Positions 12,206 through 22,973 of a DNA stretch of 64,000 nt are shown one piece after another. Every line of letters begins with the position of its first letter. The stretch's first letter is position 1. Made by a program: the position numbers and the translations under genes. Below the pieces are notes generated by a model. It was not told where the DNA came from, ran no database searches, and worked only from the letters and a program-made list of their open reading frames with translations. Source of the DNA: Muraenolepis orangiensis. Taxonomy: Eukaryota; Chordata; Actinopteri; Gadiformes; Muraenolepididae. The DNA lies in contig JANIIK010000702.1 of the NCBI GenBank assembly GCA_027704905.1, forward strand, positions 1-64,000. The letters run 5' to 3'.

Positions 12206-12423
12206 CCTCCAAATTTACATTAAAAAAAAAGCAAACATTTGGTTGACACCTCTGGCTGCGACTGAACGGTCATTTGAAGATGTGACAATGAAAATCCTCA
12301 GTGGAAGCTCTGGTTTGATGCAACATGAGATAAAAGTGCCATGGCAACCAGTCAGCCCGCCTCTTTGCATGAAGACCACGTACTTCATCTGAGTTAACAC
12401 CAGACGGACTAACAGAAGAGACA

Positions 12424-14024
12424 ATGATGGAGCTGGTGTTGACAAGATATTTACTTCTGAGCTCCTTAAGTAAGTACTGTCATCATGTTAACACTCACTG
12501 TCTTAAGAACTTCACTTCCAACAATAGTTATAGTTTTGTATAATGAAAGATTGTTGATATATATATTTTTTTACTCATCCGTTTTCAGCTTGGCTTGTCG
12601 TCTCGCTCCCTGATTATCAGATCATGAAGGTAGAGCCGATGGCTGATGTCACCTTGTCCTGTACCAATGTGTCCAGCGATCCAACACTGGCTTTCTGGAT
12701 GAGAGCAGCTAACACATCCAAGCCCATTGTCCTCTCATCTGTGTTTGGAACTGATTCTAACACAGGGAGACACAATCATGGTTTCCCACAGAGTAGATTA
12801 GTAACAGAAAGCAGTATCTCTTTCTTCAATCTAACAATACTGCAAGTGAATTCATCAGACTCTGCCTGGTATTTTTGCATGTTCTACAACAAGGACGAGA
12901 TTCTTGTGGTCAATTCAACATTGTTAATGCTTCAAGGTAAGATACATGTTTTCTCTCAATAATACAATCACTTTGAAATTGAATCTGATATTTGGTTTTT
13001 ACGGTGTAATATTTTTGTCTATTTCAAAGGAAATGATGGAATTCACGAAGGCGACGACACAAACTCTAAAAGTAAACAATAATAGTTGTATTATTATTTG
13101 TCACTTTGTATAGAGTAAGTAAGTAAATAGAAACTGCATGAATATCGCAGTCATTGAAAAACTTATTTTGCTGCAAAGAAGAAATATACGCATACATGCA
13201 CAAACTAGTATTACTATTATTACTATTACTATTAATGAATAAAAAGAGATGTATTAAACTCCAGTTCACAATATTCTCAAAAAAGTGAATGTGTCAAATG
13301 TAGTATTTTCGCATGTCTTACCTCAGGAACAAACTGTTTTTGGTCAATTCTACATTTTTTTAAAGACTCTTTTAAAATTTTGCTCTCATTACCACAATGT
13401 ATGTCGTCGATGGATATCACGTTTTATCAAGAGAACCAACAGGTAACCACAGCTACGTGATTCAATTTCTTTCCCCCTTTTAATTCCAAGGGAATCGTGA
13501 GGAATCCAGAAGTACCTGGACGGTTTGTGGACTACTGGGTGCTATGAATGTTGTCTTTGTAGCGGTAATCTTGGGATTGATTTTAACGACAACACGCCAA
13601 CGTCAACTCCAGAGAGGTAGGCTAACTATGGCACCTGCACATTTTAATTTAATGTAAGAACAAATATGGTCTGAAGGTCTGAACCCTTTCTGATAATCAA
13701 TACATACATTCCCTCTTTTGTTTTTAGCTAGTAATATTAGGTCTCAGACGCAGGAAAGCCAGGTAAACCTAGTTGTATACTTGGAAAAGCATGAATCATG
13801 AACCATTTAAGAAGTGAAGTTAATGAACGTTTTGTCTTTTAAAGTGTTAACAACATCATCAAATTTGAAAACCTAATTTTCCCTACGATCAGGACGCTGC
13901 TAACATAACTTACTCAACGATGACTTTCCCTCGGAAGAAGAACAGAAGACGACAGCCAAAATGTAACCCAGAAGCTAACCAGAGCAACCCAGAAGCTAAC
14001 GTTGTATATGCCGCCACCAGATAA
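12424..14024 (+). CDS. V-set Ig-domain receptor with ITIM-like tail, copy A (six exons)
   Basis: Exons: 12424-12469 signal peptide (MMELVLTRYLLLSS); 12589-12936 V-set Ig domain; 13030-13071 acidic stalk (GNDGIHEGDDTNSK); 13491-13616 membrane segment (VCGLLGAMNVVFVAVILGLIL, uncharged); 13728-13762; 13893-14024 tail and stop. Phases agree at every junction and give 242 residues. The Ig domain has the cysteine pair LSC...YFC, with FWMR in place of the usual WYRQ and DSAWYFC for the DxGxYYC motif. It has several N-glycosylation sequons (NVS, NTS, NLT, NSS, NST). The tail has two tyrosine motifs, ITYSTM and VVYAAT. These resemble but do not match the I/V/L-x-Y-x-x-I/V/L ITIM, since +3 is M or T. 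There is no I domain and no FGxG, so it is not a typical NITR but a related teleost IgSF receptor type. A cell-surface inhibitory-type role is inferred. AATAAA lies at 14243. Confidence 0.8.
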
Positions 14025-15180
14025 GACTTTTATAAGAAATAATCATGTTAATTAAATACATGTTAGCTTGAATTACATCATGCAACATAGCGCAGGCGTC
14101 TTTGAACGCAACTTTCAAAAAGCACTTGTCAGTTTAATTTACAGATTGTTTTTGCATAAGCTCATGGTTCACTTTCGACCCTACGTGTAGCTTTTGTTGA
14201 ATTACATTATTTTGTTATGTCTAAGTTCTCGTGAATTACTACAATAAATATTTTAAATTAGAGACATTCTGAAACAGCGGGGACATTAGGCTAATTTGTC
14301 TTTTGCATCATTAAGTGTACAATTAAGCTATTTTTATAGCCTAACATTTATGCTTCTCGTATATATATATAGTATGCTTTTGGTTCCTGAATATATACTG
14401 TTATGCATACGATAAGAATGAAAGAAAACTAAATACTCAATGCTGTGTGTGTGTGTGTATATATATATATAGTATATCTACAATGTTTTTTAAATGTCTT
14501 GTATTGTATTGTTGATCTGGTCAGTGAATAACCAAAATAAATATAAATCCCCAGCCTTTATTAGAGGGAAAATGCAAGGGTCAACTTGTAACAAGTAGTC
14601 TCCTCTGTTAAGTCACAAAGCGGCATTTGTAAGCTAAGCTACTAGCCTACTATAATTATGCCATTGCTCAATATGTGAAGGTATTTGGACTAAACACCAT
14701 GCTAATGACACAGATATGTTCATTAGTTTCCATCTAATCGACCCCCTTACAAAACAGAACGTTGCTACGGGTGATACAAATCTATACGCAATAATTCAAC
14801 TTGATGCACCCTAAAAACCTGAAAAAAATACCTACAGCATTTGACGTCTACTGAGAGATTAACATTTTAAATGTTCGGGTTATAAACGCTATAGCAGCAT
14901 ACTGTTTTAACAAATGGCATATTGTCCAGCCCCAGTGACCACATCCACCTCATGACTTTTTAGGCTTAGACGATGACAAAATGTCTAAATTGTAGGCATT
15001 TATTAAATAAAAATACAATATGATTAAACCAAATAAAAAATTGTTGGTTTCAGAGAAAATGTAATTTGTCTGCTTGCTCCCTTACTGTTATTAATGAGTT
15101 TATAGATCAACTGATTAATCACTGAACCAACAATACTATGTATAATACTAATGAATTAAAATAATTAGAACTGACAATTA

Positions 15181-15235
<55 letters not shown>

Positions 15236-15275
15236 AATAAATAATAAGATTAGGGACCACAAAGCTTAAATCAAA
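14025..15275. other. 3' flank, AT-rich, with GT/TA and ATT microsatellites
   Basis: Corresponds to B 29860-31030 and, up to about 14785, to C 47011-47825. It holds a short GT/TA run (14445-14470) and an (ATT)n array (15181-15233). No exon is recognised. Confidence 0.5.
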
Positions 15276-15640
15276 ACACGGTCTCGGTGTGCTGCTGGTG
15301 CTGCTTGACCTCAGTGACACAGTTGACCACAGCATTCCCCTTGATCACCTCCAACACTGTTGGCACAAAAGGCTCAGCTCTTCTCTGGTTATCTCACAAA
15401 TAGAACACAATTTCTTCTTTGTGAAGATTTTAATATTGCCTACCTAAGCTTTGGTGTACCCCAAGGGTCGGTCCTTGGTCCACTGCTCTTTGCAGTCGAT
15501 ATGCTTCCTCTTCACTTGGTAATTTTATTCACAGCTTTGGAATTAGCTATCAATGTTATAATGTCAATGACGACACTCAAATCTACATTCCTATGGGTTC
15601 AAACGACTCCTCCCAGATCCAGAAGGATAAATCTTGCCTG
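15276..15640 (+). mobile_element. LINE reverse-transcriptase fragment (L2/Rex-like)
   Basis: Frames here include VLLVLLDLSDTVDH and FGVPQGSVLGPLLFA, hallmark reverse-transcriptase motifs, interrupted by frameshifts. Only about 120 residues' worth survives. Most of it is missing in block C, where similarity resumes near 47850 (TCTTCACTTGG). Confidence 0.75.
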
Positions 15641-16051
15641 ACTTCCATTTAAAGATGGATGTCCCAAAACTACGACGAACCATGCTACCTGAAGGACCCA
15701 ATTATTCCCTATTGTTTGTCTCCGCCCCTCTTATTTCAGCTCTCATTCCAGTATCATTATAGAATATACATTATTATTATAGGCTGTTTTATATGTTATA
15801 AAGTAAATGACAACAACAATGTTACAACATTCAACTATTGGGCTAAAACCATGGATGTATCAATGAGACACATAAACCAACATATCATAATCAGGATCGG
15901 AGAAATAAAAAATAAACCGATTCAAAACGTGCTCTATCCATGGATGTATAGATGTTCCACTGTGGCTTTGACCTGCATGATAGTAGAAAATAGTAAATAG
16001 TAAATGACATACATGTAGTTTGTGTTACTGTTTTGTAACTGAGACTTTAAT

Positions 16052-16303
16052 TAATGTTTATTGCATTAACTTTATGTATTCAAACATTCACAATAACGGA
16101 TTCATGTTTATTGCATTATCTATATGTATTCAAACATTCACGATAAAGGATTTATGTTTATTGCATTAACTTTATGTATTCAAACATTCACGATAAAGGA
16201 TTTATGTTTATTGCATTAACTTTATGTATTCAAACATTCACGATAAAGGATTTATGTTTATTGCATTAACTTTAAGTATTCAAACATTGACGATAAAGGA
16301 TTT
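16052..16303. repeat. 50-bp tandem repeat, five copies
   Basis: Units of 50 bp contain TTTATTGCATTAACTTTATG and CAAACATTCACGATAAAGGA. The repeat is absent from the block C counterpart near 49160. Confidence 0.9.
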
Positions 16304-16449
16304 ACTGCATACAGCCCCCGGAAGTATTATAAGATGATACAAGTTATGAATTACAGCCACTATCTGCAATATATCCATGATTAGTTATTGTAATAAAAAA
16401 AAAAAACCCAAAAAATGATACGCTAATGTATAGACTTTTCCCATGTTCG

Positions 16450-17408
16450 TCAAGGTCAAGGTCAAGGTCAGATTTATTTATATAGCACATTTTAAAATCA
16501 ACCGAAGTTGCACCAAAGTGCTTTACAGTATACAGAAACAGACATAATACAAAATACCATATAAAATGCACAAGTCAATGCAATACAATAAAATTATAAT
16601 AAAAATACTATATCAAATGCACGAGTCAATGCAATACAATACAATAAATAAATAGTCACAACACGACCACGGTGTACAGCTTAACACACCTCAAAACGCC
16701 AAAGAAAACAGGTGAGTTTTCAGCCGTGACTTAAAAATCCCAAGAGTCTGGACAGATCGAATTTGTAGTGGCAGATTGTTCCACAATTTTGGGGCAGCCA
16801 CCGCAAATGCTCGGTCGCCTTTCGTTTTTAGCCTAGACCTTGGGACATCTAAAAGTACCTCCTTTGATGACCTCAGTGCTCTACCTGGGGTGCGAACATG
16901 GAGAAGTTCAGCTAGGTACTGAGGGGCCAGACCATTTAATGCCTTGAAGACAAACAACATAATTTTAAAATCAATCCTGAAGCGAACAGGAAGCCAGTGC
17001 AGGGAAACCAGCAGCGGTGTAATGTGGTCACGCTTCTTTGTGCCGGTCAAGAGGCGCGCAGCAGCGTTCTGCACTAGCTGCAGGCGTCGTAGGGAGAGCT
17101 GGTCTAGACCCACATACAGACCATTACAATAGTCCAACCTGGACGAAATAAAGGCATGGATAACCATCTCGAGGTCATTGCGAGAGAGGTAGGGCTTTAT
17201 TTTGGATAGGAGCCTCAACTGAAAAAGGAGCCTTTTACAACAGAGCCAATTTGTTTATCAAATTTAAAACCACTATCAAAAGTGACACCAAGATTTTTAA
17301 TAAAGGAGCGATTTTTGGCAGCAAGGGGTCCTAGAGCACCAACAGAGTCATTAAAACAATGCCCAAACACAATAACCTCTGTCTTGCCATCATTAAGATT
17401 GAAGATCG
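16450..17408 (-). mobile_element. 5'-truncated LINE 3' end, A only
   Basis: The minus strand at 16691-17218 encodes about 175 residues typical of the C-terminus of L2/CR1/Rex-type LINE polyproteins (LDYCNGLY, LVQNAAARLLTG, LHWLPVRFRIDFK, KLWNNLPL). A frameshifted upstream piece follows at 17215-17440. Its 3' end is a short GACCTT repeat (plus AAGGTCAAGGTCAAGG) at about 16452-16470. Block C runs uninterrupted across this site near 49258, and GTCAA flanks both sides in A, as expected for a target-site duplication. Confidence 0.85.
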
Positions 17409-17742
17409 TCAATGGAAAAACATTGTTTTGGGCCCAACGGCACCACGTGACATCACGTGACTTCGTAAACACCGTTTGGCCACTACGACAAATGTGCTTC
17501 ACCGCTTGGCTTACATCCTGGGTCTGTTGTAGGAATCACTGAAATGTATATATAAGGTAGTAATATACCTGAGTGACCACTAGGTGGTGCCCTAACGCCA
17601 GGTATTCCCAGAGGAGTCCATTGTTTCTTTGGTCGTTATCGGACATTGTAGCAGTGGCGGCTGGCCCATAGGGGGCGATGGGGCGCCGCCCCCCCTAAAC
17701 CAACGCACCAAAAAATATATATATAATAAAAACAATATATAT

Positions 17743-17781
<39 letters not shown>

Positions 17782-17861
17782 TGTCAATATGTGTGTGTTT
17801 AAAATATGGAATGCACCCAGAAATATGTGTAAAATATGATTTTAAAATAATTAATTGTATC

Positions 17862-17935
17862 TGACACACTGATTGTCATTTTCATTAAACCTTACGAGCT
17901 AGCAAGCTAGTGGTGACACAACAGAATCTAAGCAC

Positions 17936-17945
<10 letters not shown>
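17862..17945. repeat. About 85-bp segment present three times
   Basis: The segment from CTGACACACT to AATCTAAGCACT, including GAGCTAGCAAGCTAG, recurs at about 19660-19740 and 19872-19945. Only the last copy continues into the coding exon at 19950, so the other two look like internal duplications around TA arrays. Confidence 0.8.
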
Positions 17946-17970
<25 letters not shown>

Positions 17971-17973
<3 letters not shown>

Positions 17974-19547
17974 GGATGGGACGATCACGTTTTTTGCCAC
18001 CGATCACCGATCACCGATCACAATGAGAAATATCTGCCCCACCGATCACCGATTTTTTATTTTTTTTGCAGCTATAGCGGTCTACAGTGTATTGCTGCTA
18101 TAGCAGTCTATTATAGCAGGGGTTCCCAAACGCCGGGCCGCGGACCGGTACCGGGCCGTGGAGGTGTTACTGCCGGGCCGCGAAACAGCTGTGTGTTTAT
18201 CATCATATTTGACTCAAATAATTTGAGTATAGGTGAACGGCGGGCGGTATAATCTATATATAGAGATGATATATATAGTATAATCTATATATATAGATTA
18301 TATAGCGGTATAATCTATATATATAGATTCAATATATATCGGCGGCATAACGAGAGACTTTCAGTTGCACGCGCTGCTAAAGAGACTTCGCGCTAGTGAC
18401 GTGTCGGTCGCGAATGAGCCGGGGTTTGTGTTACGGGCGCTCCGCGTACATGCGCGTTTATACTGAAATCGAGCCCTGCCGTTTTGTTAGGGGTGTGTGT
18501 TGACACACACTTTGACAACCGGTCCGCGAAAATTGACAACTGGTCCGCGCGATTTTTTTCATGTATCTGCACAAATCCGTGGCACAAAAAAGGTTGGGAA
18601 CCCCTGTATTATAGAACAGTTTCATCCATCATGCTATGGAAATAAGTATCTGTGTGTTTCAATATAGGCTATATATTTTTGATCTTTACAAACTCTGGAG
18701 TTATTGGACATGCGAGTGTGAAACAATCAGCCATGCAGTAAAATGCAGATGAGCCGACTGTAAACACACACACACACAGGGAATAGTGAATTATTACCAC
18801 ATTTATTAACAGGCTGAGAGAAAAAAACAATTAGCAATTTACTTGAGATGGGCTAAAAATGGTATTGAATAACCTTATATACAGCATTGGGAACATTGGC
18901 GGAGCTCGGGGAGGGCAACGTCAACAAGATGCCTGCGAGATGAGAGGGTGTAGCGTGGCTCAATATGTGCGAGCAGTCGTCTGAATCCCACATCTTCAAC
19001 CACGCTAAATGGCTGATCATCCAGCGCTATGAATTCCATCACTTTTTTTGTGATCGCCTTGGCTTTCCCACTATCACGGCTATATGCATGTGTGCTCTCT
19101 AAAGTGGGTTGTGTCAGCAGCTGCTGTGGTGTTTTCTCTTTATTTTTCTCGTTCTCCGTGGTCAGTTTAACAAACTCGCCATGCTGCGCTGGGTGATGTG
19201 TTTTCAGGTGTCTTATTAAATTTGTCGTGTTGAAATTTTTGACCTTGCTTCCTCCACGAGATATTTTCTCTTTGCACACATTACAGATGGCAAATGTTAC
19301 ATCTGTATCACACACTTTGAAGAAACTCCACACTGCAGACACCGCTGACATGTTGAGGCAGGGCGAGTATCACTCTGTTTAGAAAAGAGGCGGGGCCCCA
19401 CGTGTTTTACTCGCTGGTAAAGAGATGAGCTCGCGTGTTTCTCACGTGCAGGATCGGCTATGAAATCTGCAACATTAAAGCAAGATCGGCATTTTTCTTC
19501 AAAATCGGCCGATAATGATCGGAAGCCGATGGATGGTCCCACCTCTA
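17971..19547 (-). mobile_element. hAT element with BED zinc-finger transposase fragment
   Basis: Ends TAGGGATGGGACGATCA and TAGAGGTGGGACCATCC (reverse complement) form imperfect terminal inverted repeats. On the minus strand, 18875-19351 encodes a BED zinc finger (C-x2-C at ICNVC, H-x4-H at HLKTHH) followed by a ZBED-like hAT stretch (EFIALDDQPFSVVEDVGF). The catalytic and dimerisation regions are missing. It is flanked by TA repeats, so its target-site duplication cannot be read. Confidence 0.8.
18117..18606. mobile_element. Non-autonomous hAT element nested in the hAT element
   Basis: Perfect 13-bp terminal inverted repeats, CAGGGGTTCCCAA and TTGGGAACCCCTG, with a perfect 8-bp target-site duplication TATTATAG at 18109-18116 and 18607-18614. 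The interior has a GC-rich end (GGGCCGCGGACCGG) and short TATA palindromes at about 18250-18340. No transposase is encoded. Confidence 0.95.
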
Positions 19548-19570
19548 ATATATATATATATATAGATTTC

Positions 19571-19621
<51 letters not shown>

Positions 19622-19782
19622 CGAATAATGGATACCGTTCTGTCTGTAGTTGAATTTATCTGACACACTGGTCATTTTCATTAAACCTTACGAGCTAGCA
19701 AGCTAGCGGTGACACAACAGAATCTAAGCACTCTGTATATACATATAAATATATATACACAGAGCACGGTATCCATTATTCG

Positions 19783-19828
<46 letters not shown>

Positions 19829-19949
19829 CAGTATACACCGAATGGATACCGTTCTGTCTGTAGTTGAATTTATCTGACACACAGGTCATTTTCATTAAAC
19901 CTTACAAGCTAGCAAGCTAGCGGTGACACAACATAATCTAAGCACTTAC

Positions 19950-20121
19950 CTCTATACTTGAAGAGGAACTTCTCGTAAAAGAACTTGTATCCTTTTTCCA
20001 GTTTAGACTCCTTCACTGTAGAGTGTTCATTCACTAGTCGAACCACATCGTCTTGACCGACTTTTGGAAGGTTGTGCAGCGATGTTGTCCAGCGATAACT
20101 GTCCGTCATGGTGAATGCCAA
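19950..20121 (-). CDS. Possible transposon-encoded first exon
   Basis: The minus strand opens with MAFTMTDSYRWTTSLHNL, contains EKGYKFFYEKFLFKYR, and meets a good splice donor (GAG|GTAAGT) at its end. It lies inside the CAGTGGCGGCTGG element, so it is more likely a transposon gene exon than a host gene. Family not recognised with confidence. Confidence 0.35.
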
Positions 20122-20365
20122 GGTGAATGCATAAACCGGAACTTGGGATACACTGCTCCGGCGGGTTCTTCCGGCGTTCTAATCTACTGTGATATAGGCC
20201 TATTGCTGATTCAAGATATAAACGAGTGACATAAAATGTAGCCAATCAGCGTCCTCAAAACGTCTTCCCGTGGGGCGCGGAAGACTTTGGAGCATCGAGC
20301 ATCGTCATTTGTGTGCGTCACAGTGTACTACTAGGAAAAGCATATTATGCTCTGTCTCTGCGGGC

Positions 20366-20495
20366 ACACACACACGCACACACACACACAGACGCACACA
20401 CACACACACACAGACGCACACGCACAGACGCACACTCACACACACACACGCACGCACGCACGCACAGACGCACACTCACACACACACGCACGCAC

Positions 20496-20573
<78 letters not shown>
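20366..20573. repeat. CA microsatellite, compound
   Basis: About 200 bp of (CA)n with CGCACG and CAGACG interruptions. The long ORFs over it are artefacts of repeat composition. Confidence 0.97.
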
Positions 20574-20575
<2 letters not shown>

Positions 20576-20651
20576 ACAAATATATGTCAGTGTTTTTTGT
20601 CAGTGTGTGCCGATATATATATATTTTTGTTGAGTGATTGATATAGTTTTC

Positions 20652-20719
20652 GTGAGTGATTTAAACAAGCAGGTATATATATATATATATATATATACCT
20701 GCTTGTTTAAATCACTCAC
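20652..20719. repeat. Perfect 68-bp palindrome
   Basis: The left arm GTGAGTGATTTAAACAAGC... and the right arm ...GCTTGTTTAAATCACTCAC are exact reverse complements around a (TA)n centre, so the whole stretch can form one hairpin. Confidence 0.9.
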
Positions 20720-21067
20720 CAAACTCACCTGTTCAGAGCTGCTTTGAATGTGTTTTGGTGTTATTGTTAACTCGTTGTTTCCTCTTAAATGTGTTTATGT
20801 ATCCATGTACCAAAAAAAGGTTAAAAGAATAGACTGTGTGAAGTTCTGTGGTGCCTTTGAGCTGGCCTTGCGTGGCCATGATGAAAGTGATGGACAGAAG
20901 GGCGACATTTCAATACAAAAAGTAATTCTATATAATGTAATTAACAATATGTAATTGTAAATAAAAAAAATGGTATAGCCCCCCCTTGTGAAAAATGCAC
21001 CAGCCGCCACAGCCCAGATGTATGATGAACAGATCCCCCATGCGTGCGTGGTGTGTGTGTGTGCATA

Positions 21068-21104
<37 letters not shown>

Positions 21105-21315
21105 ATGTGTGTTTTCATCTCACCTGCAGCCAGGGGTGTCCCAGGGCCTTCCCAGGGCCTTCCCCACACTGAACCTCCTCCTCCCGGACACCTGGAGCAG
21201 TTTCTGATCAGACTCACCGTTGGGGGGGGGGGGGGGGGGGACAAGAGAGAGACCAAAAGGAAGGAAGAGTTTACACACACACCCACACGCGTGCACACCC
21301 ACACGCACACACACA

Positions 21316-21380
21316 ACCTCTCTCCTATGATTATATTTGATTATATTAGATTAAAATCTAATCTCATCATAGGAGAGAGG
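21316..21380. repeat. Inverted repeat (CCTCTCTCCTATGA...)
   Basis: CCTCTCTCCTATGA and TCATAGGAGAGAGG flank an AT-rich, itself partly palindromic centre. A diverged copy lies at 52813-52878. Confidence 0.8.
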
Positions 21381-21499
21381 TTTATATAGCGTGTGGGGTC
21401 AGCTTCAGACATGGTGGCTATCGTCGATGCAGTAGCCTCGGTCGCTACCTTAGCTAACGGAGATAACCTTCGGTACGATCCTGTGACTTACTTACACAC

Positions 21500-21760
21500 A
21501 AATGCATAAATGGTTACGGCCCCTCCCTATCTGCAAGAACTCACCACTCTACAAACCTCCACAGCAGCACCCTCAGAGCTGCTCCTCAGGGCCCCAGTAC
21601 TAAGCTCCACCCCATGGGGGGCGGGGCCTTTTGCTCAGCTGCGCCCCGCCTGTGGAATGGCCTTCCTCATCATCTAAGGGGAACCACAGACCCTGGACTC
21701 TTTAAGACCTAAAAAAACCTTTTTATTTAGGAAGGCCTTTTCATGTTAAAACTAGTGTTC
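21500..21760 (+). mobile_element. LINE C-terminal remnant (L2-like)
   Basis: One frame reads TAPPYLQELTTL and later LRPACGMAFLII, matching the pattern of the L2/Rex C-terminal region (APPYL..., RAF...LWNSLP). Decayed by frameshifts. Counterpart at 52990-53240. Confidence 0.55.
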
Positions 21761-21772
21761 ACTATTGTTAGG

Positions 21773-22000
21773 GGCGGCAGTAGCTCAGTCTGTTAAATAA
21801 AACCAGTGTTTTGTGTGTTCTGCATGTCTGCGCCTTCCGTGCACTCTGTTCGTGCAGACGACACAGAGCATGTGGTTTCTGTGGTCAAGGCCTTCTCCAG
21901 ACTTCCACGTACCAAAGACCCCTCTGACACTGTTGATAGGATGTCGACATGGTTTCCCGTGTTGTTATGAAGATATAGATAGATAGATACAGTATATATA
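21773..22000. repeat. Truncated SINE head joined to a block A-like segment
   Basis: GGCGGCAGTAGCTCAGTCTG (21773-21796) is followed directly by sequence matching A 1595-1780 (AATAAAACCAGTG...GATAGATAG), a fourth copy of that piece. The SINE body is missing. Confidence 0.75.
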
Positions 22001-22259
22001 TATATATATATAGTTGTATACATACACAGTATATATATATATATATATATAGATTTAGAAATGTTATTAGAAAAGAATAGCTACATGAAAGTATAAACAC
22101 ATTTTAAACAGTTTTAAATGGACAACAAACCAAAAATCAAGAACATGTAGGTTTTGAGGGGGGAAGGGATTCATTCATTGTTTTTACATTTTTTGTAGAA
22201 AGCACTATTGTAAGTCGCTTTGGACAAACACGTCTGCTAAATGACTGTAATGTAACGCA

Positions 22260-22973
22260 ATGGACTATATAGAAAATAAATATGTATTATTATATTATTA
22301 TGCATTTAGGTCGAATATATACATTTAAAAAGGGGAAAAGGGGTGAGTTCTGGAGCTCAGATCTGGAGTGCAATGAAGTTGTGAAGAATTGGAGAAGGAA
22401 ACATAATTCTGCCTACAAAATGTCAGGGCATCTCTGACAAAATACTGCCACTGCTTCTTCGTGAGATGAAGCAGATGATGAAGATGAAAACCGGAATGGT
22501 ATTTCCTCGAGAAGCAATAAGTAGATATTGCACTAAAGCACGATTGTAGGAACACCTTTGGACTTCATTCCTGTAGTGTCTTGGCCACTCCCATAGTAAA
22601 CATCTAGCCGTTGTCGTAATGAACAGCGACAATATGGATGACTTCTGAGCCCACGGCACATTTTCATGAAAAGTGACTGTATGACAAAAACAACCATTTT
22701 CCCTATACGTACATTTAGTAGTCACCCTTGAATACTCACAGCTCCGATACTGACGGAAAAAAAACTGGCACACCATACCACCACCTTATACACACACACA
22801 CGCACACACACGCACTTATTTTAACCTGCAGCAACAGAAACTGTTGATGCTGATTTGGTCATCACTGGTAGCACAGATTGTTTGAGCCAATCACAAACAG
22901 CCTCAAAGATCTCTCAGGGGTTGGATTCCAGTCAATAAGATCCATTCGACATCCAGATTGAACGGCTTCAGAC
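22260..22973. other. Upstream region of the intact NITR gene
   Basis: No exon is recognised; the minus ORFs have no domain. It contains a CA run at 22789-22814. Any promoter should be here, but I see no clear TATA box near the start codon. Confidence 0.4.

Larger units (their letters stand above)
1..17613. repeat. Segmental duplication block A
   Basis: The first bases of the window recur at 34141, and similarity continues, with indels, to a shared CCCAGAG at 17613 and 49531. Coordinate offset drifts from 34140 at the left edge to 34340 at the NITR-like gene and 32991 at the V-set receptor gene, showing several insertions and deletions on each side. Exons differ by only a few bases, so the duplication is fairly recent. 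The left end of A is not in the window. Confidence 0.9.
17652..21012. mobile_element. DNA transposon with CAGTGGCGGCTGG termini, hosting nested elements
   Basis: The left end CAGTGGCGGCTGG (17652) and right end CCAGCCGCCACAG (to 21012) are inverted repeats with one mismatch, followed inward by C/G runs. The related segment at 52472 starts just where this right end stops, which supports the boundary. The interior holds TA arrays, a hAT element, an ORF exon at 19950-20121 (minus) and a large CA array. Superfamily not assigned. Confidence 0.55.
21012..21796. repeat. Segment duplicated at 52472-53288
   Basis: Contains a GT array, the GGGCCTTCCCAGGGCCTTCC motif, a poly-G run (21223-21240), an inverted repeat (21316-21380), LINE C-terminal remnants and a truncated SINE head. 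The same order is found at 52472-53288. The right end breaks inside the SINE at about 21796. Confidence 0.85.

Noticed and set aside
20270..20641. Long ORFs on both strands over the CA array
   Set aside because: They encode only TH/CV/CA-type repeats dictated by the microsatellite and have no other support.
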